From positions 111,100,139 through 111,164,138 of the forward strand of contig CM035806.1 of assembly GCA_020466095.1 (NCBI GenBank): 64,000 nucleotides of DNA. The letters are read 5' to 3'. Shown here piece by piece: positions 32,419 through 43,199 of this stretch. A program made the translations under genes and the position numbers. Below the pieces are notes generated by a model that did no database searches, was not told the origin of the DNA, and saw nothing but the letters and a program-made list of their open reading frames with translations. Positions within the stretch are counted from its first letter, which is position 1, and each line of letters opens with the position of its first letter. The stretch comes from Chlorops oryzae (lineage: Eukaryota > Arthropoda > Insecta > Diptera > Chloropidae).

Positions 32419-32909
32419 AGGCCCCCATCTACACGATGCAAGTTTTCGCTTGGCAAGTTTTAGTACTTGTGTGCAAGAACTTGCGTGACCAATCCACACG
32501 ATGCTAGTAAATTTTAGCTTGCAGCTTGCCTGAAAGTAATCTAAAGATGACTTGCACGCAAGTGCTTGGGCACATAGCCACACGGCGTTACTAAAAGTTT
32601 CTTTTCAGAAGCAATTTTTTTAGAACATGTAGCTTGCCAGCTTGAAGGTTTTTACATTCAAGTAGAAGTTCTTGCCGCAAGTTTGCCAGTTGGTATAAAA
32701 AATCATATTTTAACCTGAAATAGCAAAAATGAATAAATAAATAAAGAAAGTTCTAGCAGCGGCGCTCATTTTGGAAGAAATAGAAAATTATAGAAAAAAA
32801 CCAAAACAAACAATTTGGGCACGCAAATTTATTTTTTAGAGGAGACAGAAATCCCTTTTATGAGAATTCAATGAAGGACCTATCAAATGAAGGTGAACAA
32901 TTCAAAGTG

Positions 32910-33513
32910 CTTCCATTTCACTGGTTTACCCCCAGAGCTTCCAGAGCAATGAATGCAATTTGTCCTTTATAACCAGCTTTTCCAAATTTGTTTTTTCGGC
33001 AATGGCTTCGTAAGCTGCCTCTTTTTATACCTTTTCCGAAGGAAAGGGTATATTAAGTTTGGCACGGAGTATGTAACATACCCTCTAACGGTTAAAATTT
33101 GACCATGACCACCATTCGCGAAATTCGCAAAAATTTTATTTTCACTTTTTTGAATTGAGTATTTCGCAACTAGACAAAATGTCCTCTAACGGTTAAAATT
33201 TGACCATGCCCACCATCCGCGAAAATTTTGTGCTTAATAATAATCTCGAGTTTGAGAATATAAATCAAAGTACAGATAAGATAAAAATAGATATCCAAGC
33301 TAGAACAACGAAAACGGCAGGAATTTTTGTTAAGGTAATGTTTTAACATATTTTAGGCTGAGGGAAAGGTATGTGTGCAGTCGGCTTAGCCGATGTAAAC
33401 TTCTTTACTTGTTTATGCTTGTTTTTGTAGTCCATGTGTGACTTTTGCCACAAGCACTCATTTTGCTGGTATTCTTCAGTAATTATTTCAATTTGCTCCT
33501 CTGACACAGCCAT
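32910..33513 (-). pseudogene. MADF-domain protein of the Harbinger element, interrupted
   Basis: From ATG 33513 the minus strand reads MAVSEEQIEIITEEYQQNEC, then LWQKSHMDYKNKH, the first half of a MADF domain (FI..Y.....LW......YK). The frame then enters the DINE-like insert. On its far side (about 33018-32910) it resumes EAAYEAIAEKTNLEKL, the second half, and ends at a stop. MADF proteins of Harbinger elements bind DNA and help the transposase reach the nucleus and the element ends. The insertion destroys this copy. Confidence 0.7.
33021..33411 (+). mobile_element. Short DINE-like element inside a MADF gene
   Basis: Begins TTTTTATACCTTTTCCGAAG with AAGGGTATATTAAG, has two minisatellite monomers, and ends with hairpin TCGGCTTAGCCGA then TTCTTTACTTG. 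No inverted ends or target duplication. Because it interrupts recognisable MADF coding sequence, both its borders are fixed to within a few bases, making it the best-defined short copy here. Confidence 0.75.
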
Positions 33514-33840
33514 GTTGATAAAAAAAAATGCGAAGAATTTAATTCAATAAATAGCAAGCAATGAAGAAAATAATAAATATTGAAACATCGCACTCGCTAC
33601 TTTTTTGGGTATCTTGAACCTGACAGTTTGTAAGCATGCAAGTAAAAAAAAGCTTCTAGCAAATTGAAGGAAGATTGTATTTCTACACGATCCGAATTTT
33701 CTTTAGGCAAGTTCTTGCATGGAAGTCTTGAAAAACCTGCCGCAAGTCCTTGCAAGCATTCTACACGATGCAATCTGCTTGCCAAGTACTTGCAGAAGTG
33801 ACTTGCCAAGTGAAAGCTTGCATCGTGTAGATGGGGCCTT

Positions 33841-36584
33841 AGCGTAAATGCTTCTCCAATAAGCAGTGTGGAGTCGACGGTTGTACAACAAAGCACCACC
33901 GAGTACTACCCATTCGCGTATACAATAAGGGCAGTTCGGTACAAACATTCGCGTTCTTGGACGAAGGTTCGTCGGTGACACTTATGGAGCAAGAGCTGTT
34001 CAAGCAATTAGGATTGAAAGGTGAAAAGGAGCCCTTAGAGCTGCGCTGCACAGGCGATACCACCAGATCGGAAGATGACTCGGTCAAAATTAATCTAGAA
34101 ATTTCTGGCGACTCTAACGGAGCCAGATACACGCTCGCGAATGTTCGTGCAGTTAGCAAACTTGGGTTGCCGCAACAATCATTGAATTTTGAAAACGTCG
34201 TGGAGAACCATCAATATCTAAAAGGACTACCAGTTCAGTCTTACAAAAATGCCAAACCAATGACACTGTTTGCCCTGAACAATTGGAGAGTAGCAGTGCC
34301 TATAAAAATTCGCGAAGGTGCAATCAACCAACCGATCGCAACGAAGACTCGTCTTTGATAGGCCCTGCAGGGTTGTGCTACAAGTTTGGGAGCCACTGCA
34401 TCTTTAAATATTCACACGTGCGAGTGCGACAACAGCTATAAAATATTACATGACGAAGTAAAGGAGTATTTTGCACTCAAGCTGCCTAAAGAAAAGCCGC
34501 TGTTATCACTGGAAAACGAAAAAGCAATGCAGATTCTCAAAGATAGAACGGAGAAAAGGATGAAGCAGTTTGAAGTCGGCCTGCTATGGAAGAATGATGA
34601 TGTCAAATTGCCCGAAAGCTACGATGTGTAGTGTCGACGCTTGAGTTGCCTTCAGAGGAAATTTAAAAAAGAACCTACGCTCCGACAAACTATGCAAGTG
34701 GAAATCGAAAAACTCATTTTCAAAGGTTACGCTAGAAAGGTGACAGAGGCAGAGATGTCGTCATATCCAGGCCGCACGTGGTACCTCCCAATATTTGTGA
34801 CCGTAAATCCTAATAAACCCGGTAAGGTTCGTCTGGTGTGGGATGCAGCGGCGAAATCGCATAATAGGTGCCTCAACGACTTTCTGATGAGCGGCCCCGA
34901 CTTGCTGACACCTCTCTTCGATATTCTGGTCGAGTTTCGCGTTGGACAAATCGCCATCTGCGGCGACATCGCTGAGATGTTCCACCGTATTGATGTCAGG
35001 GATGAAGACATGCATGCTCAGCGATTCCTGTGGTTCGAAGGAGTGGACAATGGTCACCGCCCAACAGTTTATGTGATGAAGGCCTTAAGCTTCGGAATCA
35101 GCTGTGCACCCTGTATTGCCCATTTTGTGCGAAACAAAAATGCTGATGAATTTCGCAACCTGTATCCTAGAGCCGTCAAAGCAGTAGAGTCATACCATTA
35201 CATGGACGACTTCATCGACAGCGCGGACTCCGAGGAAGAAGCGTTGGAACTGGCTTTGCAGGTTAAAGAAATTCATGCAGCAGGAGGATTTTATATGCGG
35301 AACTGGGCAACGAATTCCGATAGCGTTAAGCGACAACTCCGCGAAGATGGAGTTACAGCCCAAAACTCGTTCGGAGCCATAGAAAAAATTTCCGGTATGT
35401 ATTGGGAATCGAAGAATGACGTTTTTCAGTATAATTCCAGATTTTCGCGGCTTCGAAGAGACGTCTTTCAGTCAAAGGTCGTTCCTACCAAGAGAGAAGT
35501 TCTTCAAGTTCTAATGTCCATCTTTGATCCGCTTGGACTCGTGTCTCATCACACAATCGTACTGAAGATACTTCTACAAGACATTTGGCGCTCAGGCATA
35601 AGTTGGGACGATGAATTGACTGACGAGCTTCGACTAAAATGGATTTCTTGGCTGGAAAATCTCACCAAGATATCGTCGCTCTCCATTCCACGGTGTTATT
35701 CTAAATTGCTAAAAGTGAACCCCAACGTGCAGCTACATACGTTCGTCGACGCCGGTGAAAGCGCCCACTCCGCGGCATGCTATTTTCGCATTCAACATGA
35801 AGAAACCATCAACGTACGAATCGTGGCAGCTAAGTCAAAGGTAACTCCGCTGAAGCCGATCTCCATTCCGCGGCTAGAGCTCCAAGCTGAGCTGATGGGT
35901 ACTCGTTTGGCAGCAAAAGTACGAAAAGCTACCCGTATTCACTGCAACGAATACGTTTTCTGGTCCGACTCCAGGACAGTATTGAAATGGCTTTCAATGG
36001 ACCCGAAGAACTTCAAGGCCTTTGTAATGTATAGAGTGGGCGAAATTTTGGAATCAACGAATGTGACTCAGTGGAATTGGATTCCGTCAAAATCAAACCC
36101 GGCCGATTTGGCGACAAAAATCTGCAACACCCAGGACGATTTATGGCTCGAAGGCCCCACATTTCTGAAAAGGCTTAAGGACCATTGGCCTAAATGCTCC
36201 GATCTGGGGAGTGTAAGCAAAGAAGAGATTCGAGGCAATGTGTTCCACGTGAGTAAAGCGCATCCCTATATGATTAATATCGAATATTTTTCTTGCTGGA
36301 GACGACTGCACAAAGCCCTATCACGATTCCTACTTTACGTGGAAAAACTGAAGTCAAGGGTCAGGAACCAGAAAATTCAAGACAACCGGCATTTCGAACT
36401 TAACCGAAGAGCAAAAAATATTTTATTCAAGCACGCACAGGCAAGCGAAATTTCGGACGAAATCCGGGACCTTCAGCATGGCAAACGAATCGACAAATCC
36501 AGCAAGCTCACACCACTGAACGTCTTTCTCGACAATGAGGGTATATTACGCACTTCGGGAAGAGCCAGCACTGAACTGCAGTAA
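33841..36584 (+). pseudogene. BEL pol: protease, reverse transcriptase, RNase H
   Basis: Aspartic protease around 33945-34000 (TFAFLDEGSSVTLM, the A17-type DEGS in place of DTGS). After stops at 34356-34361 and 34629-34631, 34641-36584 is open for 647 codons: RT with VRLVWDAAAKSHNRCLNDFL, a GDIAEMF motif and YHYMDDFIDS (YMDD at residues 187-190 of this piece), then RNase H (HTFVDAGESAHSAACYF, FWSDSRTVLKWL) and the start of the integrase zinc region. The gene copies element RNA into DNA in virus-like particles. The stops are single-base changes in one frame, so damage here is light. A frameshift near 36580 ends the piece. Confidence 0.9.
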
Positions 36585-37420
36585 CGCGATCGTTCTGCCG
36601 CAAGGACACTATGTTTCATTCCTTGTTGTTCGATATTATCACGAGAATTTTCACCATTGCATGCACGAAGCCACTTTAAGCAGAATAAAATCTATTTTCG
36701 CCATTACTATATTGAGAGCCTTATATTAAAGGGTACGCAACAGATGTCAACACTGACAAACGCATCAGCCGCACCACACCCCCCGCAGATGGCGACCTTA
36801 CCACCAGCAAGACTAGCGAGCTTCGAACGTCCATTTACTTATGTTGGGTTTGATTTTTTCGGAGAAACGATGGGGTGTCTTGTTTACGTGTCTGACGATC
36901 CGGGCCATACACGTAGAAGTCGCACACAGTCTTGACGCCACTCGTGCATAATGTGCATACAGAATTTCATCAGCCGCCGCGGCTCACCAAGGGAAATATA
37001 CACAGACAATGGCACGAACTTTAAGGCTGTCAAGAAAATTCTTCGTGAAGAAAAACAGAATCTCGATCTGTACCACGTTTCCACAAGGCATGAGGACATC
37101 AAATGGCGCTTTAACCCTCCGGCGGCTCCACATATGGGCGGCGCTTGGGAACGACTGATTCGTTCGGTGAAGACAGTTCTACATGCTATATGTCCGTCGT
37201 TCAAGTTCAATGATGAGTCTCTCCGATGCGCTCTGTGTGAAGCGGAGCTCATTATCAATTCTCGCCCACTGACTTTCGTAACTCTCGACGCAGCGGAGTT
37301 TGGTCGTGACCTGAGAGAGAAAATTAAGACTAGCACCAGCTCATATGAAAGGCCTGTAACAAAAATAGCAATCCTGGACGTTGGCAAAGTAAAGGATGGC
37401 AAGCTCATGGATACGTGATT
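36535..37420 (+). pseudogene. BEL integrase, internally deleted
   Basis: After the frameshift the integrase continues: NAIVLPQGHYVSF, HENFHHCMHEATL (HHCC-type histidines), RPFTYVGFDFFG (first catalytic Asp), then a deletion and frameshifts around 36860-36950 that remove most of the stretch to YTDNGTNFKA (second Asp), and MGGAWERLIRSVK (catalytic Glu). The C-terminal part is shortened, passing from SSYERPVTKIAILDV to a TGA at 37417-37419 just before the purine tract. All three catalytic residues are seen but not in one reading frame, so it is inactive. Confidence 0.85.
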
Positions 37421-37438
37421 CGCTTACGAGAGGGGGAT

Positions 37439-37828
37439 TGTTACCACCGCCACGCCACTGCTTATGCATTTATCTATTTTTCTATTCACTTCTAATTCGC
37501 ATACTTACGCATCTAACATCAGTCTATATACTTACCGTACTCACCTTGAACTTGACTTTAATTTTTCTCTTCCTAATAACCTATATCCATGTACATACAT
37601 ATGTAAACGCTTTGTAAGTTTGTTTGCTAGCTTGTTTTGTTGCATCGCCAAAAATGTGTAGACGAAGTCAGTTCGAAGTAAGCCAGCAAGCAAACCGTTT
37701 TAAAGTGCTCGCAATATTTGAATAGTTTATTTCGCGATCCAAGTGTTAATTAAATTTGTAAAATAAATAAGATTTCGCTTCTTCGATTCTTATGTTGCTG
37801 GCTTATTGAACAGTTATCGAACTCAACA
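37439..37828 (+). repeat. BEL right LTR, 390 bp
   Basis: TG...CA bounded, preceded by the purine tract GAGAGGGGGAT (37428-37438), the likely plus-strand primer. Ends at the AGTAT duplication. Confidence 0.9.
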
Positions 37829-37833
37829 AGTAT

Positions 37834-37898
37834 TAAAGAAGTTCTTTGATACAGTAAAAGCAATCTATAGTAGTTTTTCATACAAAATAGCAATGTAA
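37834..37898 (+). pseudogene. 3' end of the gag-like gene beyond the BEL insertion
   Basis: When the BEL element and one AGTAT duplication are removed, the frame runs from VIREV (28308-28325) straight into LKKFFDTVKAIYSSFS and ends at TAA 37896-37898. The in-frame join supports a coding sequence here before the insertion. Confidence 0.65.
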
Positions 37899-38818
37899 AA
37901 TAGCAATTGAAAAACACAGATTTCATCACGTAAGGTGAGGTCTAACCGTTTTTAAACTTAATTACGACAAGTATTTTCTTTTTACCATCGCTTAAGGCGA
38001 TGTATAAATAAGAATTTCCTAGCGAAACTTATTAAAAACCCAGAAATCTAGTAAACTATTTTAAAGGCATACAGTCACGCATATTTAGAGCCGTGATGTG
38101 CAGGCCCTATGATCTCTCATAAGCTAGGGATTTTTTGGCATTTGTGTTAGTGTCACACGGATAGTGTACGATACAAATTCACGTTGCCCCTAGCAACACC
38201 CCATGATTGATATTTTAGGTACTTTCTTTCCTTTTTTCAAGTACACATTTTCCATTCAATTATCGTTGTTATCAACAGATTTTCATGACGGAGACTATTG
38301 ACTTTTCTTAACTTTTTGGGTTCGTTTTAATGAAGAACGTAATGTTTTTGAAGTTAAAACAAATAATTTCTATATATCTATTATCGAAACCAATTTTTTA
38401 TTATAAAACTTTTATGAAAAAAAAAGTACGGCCAAAATGTATGAAAAATGTATATAATTTAGTCTATTTCGGAGTTTTTGAAAAAATTAAAATTTCAACC
38501 TTGCAACAGACGATTTATTTTGAAAGCGAATAAAACGAAATGCTTCATACATAGTAAAAAATGCTTAATTTTGTATGTGTTAGTTATGCACATCACTGAT
38601 TTAGAGCAAGCCCCGGTATTCGTTTTGATTTAAATAAAATCTTTGGAATTAAAAGCATTAATAGCAGAAAATTAAATCAAAAAGAACTGAGAAATCAAAT
38701 TTGTCAATGCATAAGCTCAATGAAGCAACGCATTATGACAATTAAAACCAAACCAAAACGTTCCAAAAGAACGAAAAGTAAAAAGTATAGCCAAACAGTA
38801 GGGACTCGAGCACAGTAA
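37899..38818. other. Spacer after the gag-like gene
   Basis: A TATA-like TGTATAAATAAG at about 38000 could belong to an LTR of the gag-like element, but no partner LTR was found. A 67-codon frame at 38330-38533 is lysine/isoleucine-rich from base composition and is not called. Otherwise nothing recognised. Confidence 0.35.
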
Positions 38819-39328
38819 TTATACCCGACACACTCTGTGACCATACAAAATATATATAGAAATGATCAGCGTCACCAGGAGATTCGATTTAGACATGTCC
38901 GTCCGTCTGTCTGTATACAGTTATTTTATCAGAGGAGTTGAGCTATCTCGACAAAATTTGGTATCCGTGCTCACGGGGACATGAGTAAGAACAAGTTCGA
39001 GAATGGACCCGATCGGACCATTTTTAGGGGTACCTCCAGTACTAGGGTCTGTTACGAAAATCACAAAAACTGCTCTAAAATCGAAGTTTTGCAAGATATT
39101 TTGATGAAATTTGATATTTGATCATAGTTAAAGGACAGTCATATTATTTCCAAAAATTGAAAAAGTGGGCGTGGCAGAAGGGCGGTTTTCGAAAATTGTC
39201 TCCTACACACGAGTATATTTAAGCCTCCGATTATAGTTCAAAAAAAATTGGAAAAGTGTTATTTGAACATGTGTGTATGTGTCGGGTATTCTATTGTCAG
39301 GCTCGCCTGACTATAACACCCTTACTTG
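38819..39328 (+). mobile_element. DINE-like element, second family, full-length copy
   Basis: Starts TTATACCCGACACACTCTGT, has AATGATCAGCGTCACCAGG, GACATGTCCGTCCGTCTGTC, GTGGGCGTGGCAGAAGGGCG, then GTGTCGGGTATTCTATTG, the hairpin GTCAGGCTCGCCTGAC and the terminus ACACCCTTACTTG. Length about 510 bp. Non-coding. Fragments of the same family lie at 7555, 14640 and 54050. Confidence 0.7.
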
Positions 39329-39655
39329 TTTATACTTAGGTCGTTCTTACCGTTTATAGTTAAAAAAAAAACTAAAGACGGAAAAGAGCTAAAATTTTTA
39401 ATAGATACCCGTGTAGAGCCAAAAGGGGTTCCATATGTATCATAATTTCACTTGCGTATGTTACGAAATGTTCTAAGAAGGAATAAATGACCGTCCAGAA
39501 TTTTGCGAATACTTTGACAAAGGACGGCCGAGTTCGCTTCGTAGCGTTACTCAGAAAATAATTTTCTTTAAATTTTATTTTTAATAATGACGTGGACATA
39601 AAAAGGATTTATTTTATTTTGTATATATTATTTTATATATATATTATTTTATATA
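39329..39655. other. Spacer
   Basis: A 75-codon minus-strand frame (39372-39599) with no family features, then a TATATATTATTTTA microsatellite from about 39613. No gene recognised. Confidence 0.3.
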
Positions 39656-39657
39656 TA

Positions 39658-40912
39658 TTAGGTGTAGTAAAAAGAAATCCATTATTTTTGCATTAAATTG
39701 AGGGCTTTATTTAAGATAGTTAGAATGACCGATTTAGGTCAAATATGCCGTTTTGTTCGATAATTTTGCCATTTTAAAGGTAATTTCATTATGCTCTTCA
39801 TAGAAGCCTCGTTCCTATTAGCAAAAAATTGAGACAGTCGAATTTCAGAAGCCTCTCTTGAAGCGAATGTTTCACCAGCAAAATTGTTCGCCATGGACAG
39901 GAACAGATGGTAATCACTTGGTGCCAGGTCCGGACTATAAGGTGGATGCAGAAGAACTCCCAACCAAATCCCGGAGCTTCTGGCGAGTCATATCGATGTG
40001 TGTGCTGGCGTTGTCCTGATGGAACACAATTCCTCTCCTATTGGCCAAAGCTGGCCGCTTATGGGCGATTGCTTCCTTCAGACGGTCCAATTGTTGACAG
40101 TAGAGTTCCGAGTTAAGAGTTTTGCCGTATGGAGCAGCTCATAGTAGATAATTCCTGCCAATCCCACCAAACACACACCAAAACTTCCTGCGTCAATCCT
40201 GGCTTGGCCACCGTTTCCGCCGGTTCACCGTGTTTCGACCACGACCGTTTTCGCTTGATGTTGTCGTAAGTGACCCACTTTCATCACCAGTCACCAACCG
40301 CTTCAGAAATGGGTCGATTTTCTTGCGGTTCAGCAGCGATTCGCAGATGGAAATTCGGTCTATGAGGTTTTTTTGCGTTAACTCGTGTGGCACCCATACA
40401 TCGAGCTTCTTTGTGTATCCAGCCTTATTCAAATGGTTGCAAACGGTTTTTTGTGCAATCTTTAGCTCTTTTGCAATCGAAACAGTGCTAACATGACGGT
40501 CGGACTCGATAATTTCCATGATTTATCGACATTTTCGACAATTGGCCTTCCAGTGCGTGGTGCATCCTTGACATCGAAGTTACGGAACGGAATCGACGAA
40601 ACCAAAATTGCGCATGATTGGCTGTTACAGTATCAGGTCCATAAACGCTATTCACATTTTCAGCGCCTGGCTTGCGTTTTCTCCCTTATCGAAGAAAAAC
40701 TGTAAAATGTAGCGAATTTTCTCTTTGCTGATGTCATCTTTGACAAGCTCTCAAACAAAACTGAATCAATCAATCAAAAAAGTGTCAAAAAAGTTTTTTA
40801 GTAGGAACTGTCATCTTTCTAATGCCCCTAGCGGAACACGATCGGATTTATACAACGCGAGATGCAGATAAATAACGCCATTATTGGAAAAATAATGGAT
40901 TTTTTTTATAAC
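39658..40912 (-). mobile_element. mariner element, copy 2, damaged
   Basis: Inverted copy of the mariner at 21321, with left end TTAGGTGTAGTAAAAAGAAA intact and right end degraded (about 40900-40912). Inserted in the AT microsatellite, so the TA duplication cannot be proven. Confidence 0.92.
39745..40733 (-). pseudogene. mariner transposase with frameshifts
   Basis: Homologous throughout to the frame at 21506-22531. It lacks one base just after the start codon (ATGACATC where the other copy has ATGGACATC) and has further single-base and short indels, so only pieces read through: HVSTVSIAKELKIAQKTV, LDVWVPHELTQKNL and HPPYSPDLAPSDYHLF. The two tryptophan codons that are TGA in copy 1 are TGG here, so copies 1 and 2 were broken independently. 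Inactive. Confidence 0.92.
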
Positions 40913-41042
40913 TATATATTATATATTATTTTATATATATATTATTTTATATATATATTATTTTATATATATTATTTTTTATATTATATTATTTATATAT
41001 ATATTATTTTATATATATATTATTTTATATTTATATATATTT

Positions 41043-41075
<33 letters not shown>

Positions 41076-41085
41076 ATTTTTTTGC
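40913..41085. repeat. AT microsatellite (TATATATATTATTTTA type)
   Basis: About 170 bp of TATATATATTATTTTA-like units, continuing the array broken by the mariner insertion (39613-39657 on the other side). Confidence 0.85.
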
Positions 41086-41160
41086 TATTTGCGGCAGATA
41101 AAACGTTCAGCACACATTCGGGAATGCTAACTGGGCGTATTAACTTTCCTTCGGTACGTC

Positions 41161-41399
41161 CATGTTACAAGAAAACAAGATAGTGCCACTTGAGAGAGGA
41201 AACGTCTCAAACTCAAAATTGCGATTCGTTGTTGTTTCCCATGTTAAACCGGCTTTGTACTTATTTGAATAGCATGGGAAACAACAACAATTTCTCGCTC
41301 AGTGGCGTCACAAACTAAATTTTCGGCTCTCAAAGAGAGCCTCAAAATAGCGGTACTGAAGTGGCGCTATCTTGTTTTCTTGTATCATGGGTACGTCAA
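41161..41399. mobile_element. hAT-type MITE, 239 bp
   Basis: Inverted ends CATGTTACAAGAAAACAAGA / CATGATACAAG with the 8-bp duplication GGTACGTC at 41153-41160 and 41400-41407. An inner hairpin has TTGTTTCCCATG and CATGGGAAACAA. No ORF. Confidence 0.85.
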
Positions 41400-41407
41400 A
41401 AAACCAT

Positions 41408-42063
41408 ACAGTCAGACCCGCAGGATCCACCTAATCGATTTGTGACATCGTCACTTTTTAAAACTGCCAGCAGTTCCGGGTGGGTCGGCCAGCGCCAACT
41501 GAATCAAAATTTGACTTTACCTTTATGAAATAAGAGCTATTGACAACCAGGTCTCTTGTAACTCCTGGCGTATTTTCGATCCCAGTATTAAAAAATCCCT
41601 TATTACTGCTCTGTTGCGAGGAGTCTGACCGACACTTGCACTTGGGTGAGTAGTAATCTCGCCACTCCTCTCTACTCTGTTCGGTTGCTGTCGTTGCCCC
41701 AGAGTGCGATCCACCAACCGTCACTTATTTTGTTCTACACTCCACGGACCGTGGTCCATCTATCTGCAAGAGCCCTGATCGTTTCCCAGTTACCCGAAAT
41801 TGAATGGGTACCCGAAATTGAATTTTTTAAATTTCCCCAGAAATTTTTTATAATATTTTGTAAATGAATAAATCCATAAAAATTTCCCAAAAACTTGTTA
41901 TAATATTATGTAAATGAATATATCCATAAACATTTTTAGGCACTCACCAATTTCACCATCGCCCTGCTAGTTGTCCTTTTTGTTGTCGGCATCCTTTCAG
42001 TCTCTTCCTTCCAATTGAACCACTAACATTGAATTATTTAATTATCTTTCGGGGGTTTTCCTT
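41408..42063. other. Spacer with a 51-bp tandem duplication
   Basis: 41830-41880 and 41881-41931 are imperfect tandem copies (TATAATATTNTGTAAATGAA in both). An 88-codon minus-strand frame at 41458-41724 is serine/threonine-rich with no family features; it might be a remnant of the retroelement whose gag lies at 43200. Not called as a gene. Confidence 0.35.
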
Positions 42064-42911
42064 GTCCTTTTCATACCCAGCGTAAGCGGGGTATATTAGT
42101 TTTGTGCGAATCTTGTAACAGGGAGAATTAAGCTCCGGAGATATAGACAAATATATATAGAAATGATCAGGATCAAAAACTGAATCGATTTAGACATGTC
42201 CGTCTGTCCGTCTGTCTGTCCGTCCGTCTGTCCGTCCGTCCGTGGTCGGATCTCCTCCGAAACGGCTGAACCAATGAAGTCGAAATTTGGTACACATGTA
42301 TATCGGGGTCCGAGTATGATCCTAAGTAAAAATGGGAGACATCCGCCCACTGCCACGCCCAAAAATGGGCGGGCTACATAAATTTTTGTTCCTACACCTT
42401 TCATTTGCCTTGGTCAACCTATGTTGCGAATTTCGAAGCTTCTACGCCTTTTACTTCACAAGTTACGATAAGCCCTTATTTGTGGGCTTGTTTGTGGGCG
42501 TGGCTCGAGGAGGACGGCGTCCATTTTTTATAGGATATGTCCCTTGTCGTAGTTTACCAGTACACCAAATATCAATGGAATGTGTTAGTGGTTCGCAAGT
42601 TGCAAGCATTTTACTGAAAACACATAAAATTCATTTGTGGGCGTGGCAGTGGGCAGATGTTTCCCATTTTTACTTAGGATCATACTCGGACCCCGATGTA
42701 CACGTGTGCCAAATTTGGACTTCATTAGTTCAGCCGTTTCGGAGGAGATCCGACCACGGACGGACGGACAGACGGACATGTCTAAATCGATTCAGTTTTT
42801 GATCCTGATCAGTTCTATGTATATTTTTCTATATCTCCGGAGCGTAATTCTCCCTGTTACAAGATTTGCACAAAACTAATATACCCCGCTTACGCTGGGC
42901 ATAAAAAGGAC
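42064..42911. mobile_element. DINE-like sequence in inverted-arm form
   Basis: Two arms of about 290 bp face each other: 42064-42370 and 42620-42911. Each begins CCCAGCGTAAGCGGGGTATA, then has CTCCGGAGATATAGA, GATTTAGACATGTCCGTC and GGTCGGATCTCCTCCGAAAC. The middle has GTGGGCGTGG motifs. The core matches the DINE-1 style, but the inverted layout suggests a terminal-inverted-repeat derivative or two elements head to head. A third copy of the end starts at 63601. Confidence 0.65.
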
Positions 42912-43199
42912 TCCGGGACTCTTTATATATTTATAATCTCTTTATTATTTATTTGTTACTTTTTCCACGATTCTTATTCCTTTTACACTTTAATCCACAA
43001 AACTTCAACTTTTACTTATTATTTACTAATATGTTTTCAAAACATCCATTTACGTTTTAAGCCACAGAATTTCACTTTTTGATTATTATTTATCGATACG
43101 ACTTCAAAACAAATTTTAACGAAAATGCTATAACTCTGTAAACTAAACGCGTCAATACAATACAATTCCCACTTGTCTTATTCTAGAAATAACACCTAT
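42912..43199. other. Short AT-rich spacer
   Basis: No feature recognised. It lies just 3' of the gag-like gene on the minus strand and may be its untranslated tail. Confidence 0.3.

Larger units (their letters stand above)
32420..33838. mobile_element. Harbinger element relic inserted in BEL gag
   Basis: Inverted ends GGCCCCCATCTACACGATGC with TTA on both sides (32417-32419 and 33839-33841). Plus-strand 32771-32900 keeps IENYRKKPKQTIWARKF and, frameshifted, DRNPFYENSMKDL, a transposase N-terminus. The minus strand keeps a MADF protein (33513 leftwards), split by a DINE-like insert (33021-33411). Subterminal regions repeat CTTGCAAG/CTTGCCAAG. The removed sequence rejoins the BEL cysteine cluster. 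Confidence 0.85.
28326..37828 (+). mobile_element. BEL/Pao LTR retrotransposon with nested insertions
   Basis: LTRs start TGTTACCACCGCCACGCCAC and end ACAGTTATCGAACTCAACA, with a 5-bp duplication AGTAT at 28321-28325 and 37829-37833. The left LTR is split by the fold-back element 28491-30478, and gag by the Harbinger element 32420-33838. Without these the element is about 6.1 kb. Its gag-pol frame has several stops, frameshifts and deletions. The two LTRs differ at about ten to twelve substitutions over 390 bp by eye plus small indels, so this is not a fresh insertion. Confidence 0.93.

Noticed and set aside
41458..41724. 88-codon minus-strand ORF as an env-like gene
   Set aside because: No signal peptide, membrane segment or motif; only position near a gag suggested it.
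42196..42381. Cysteine-rich repeat ORF starting MSVCPSVCPSVC
   Set aside because: It is a translation of the GTCCGTCTGTCC core of the DINE-like repeat.
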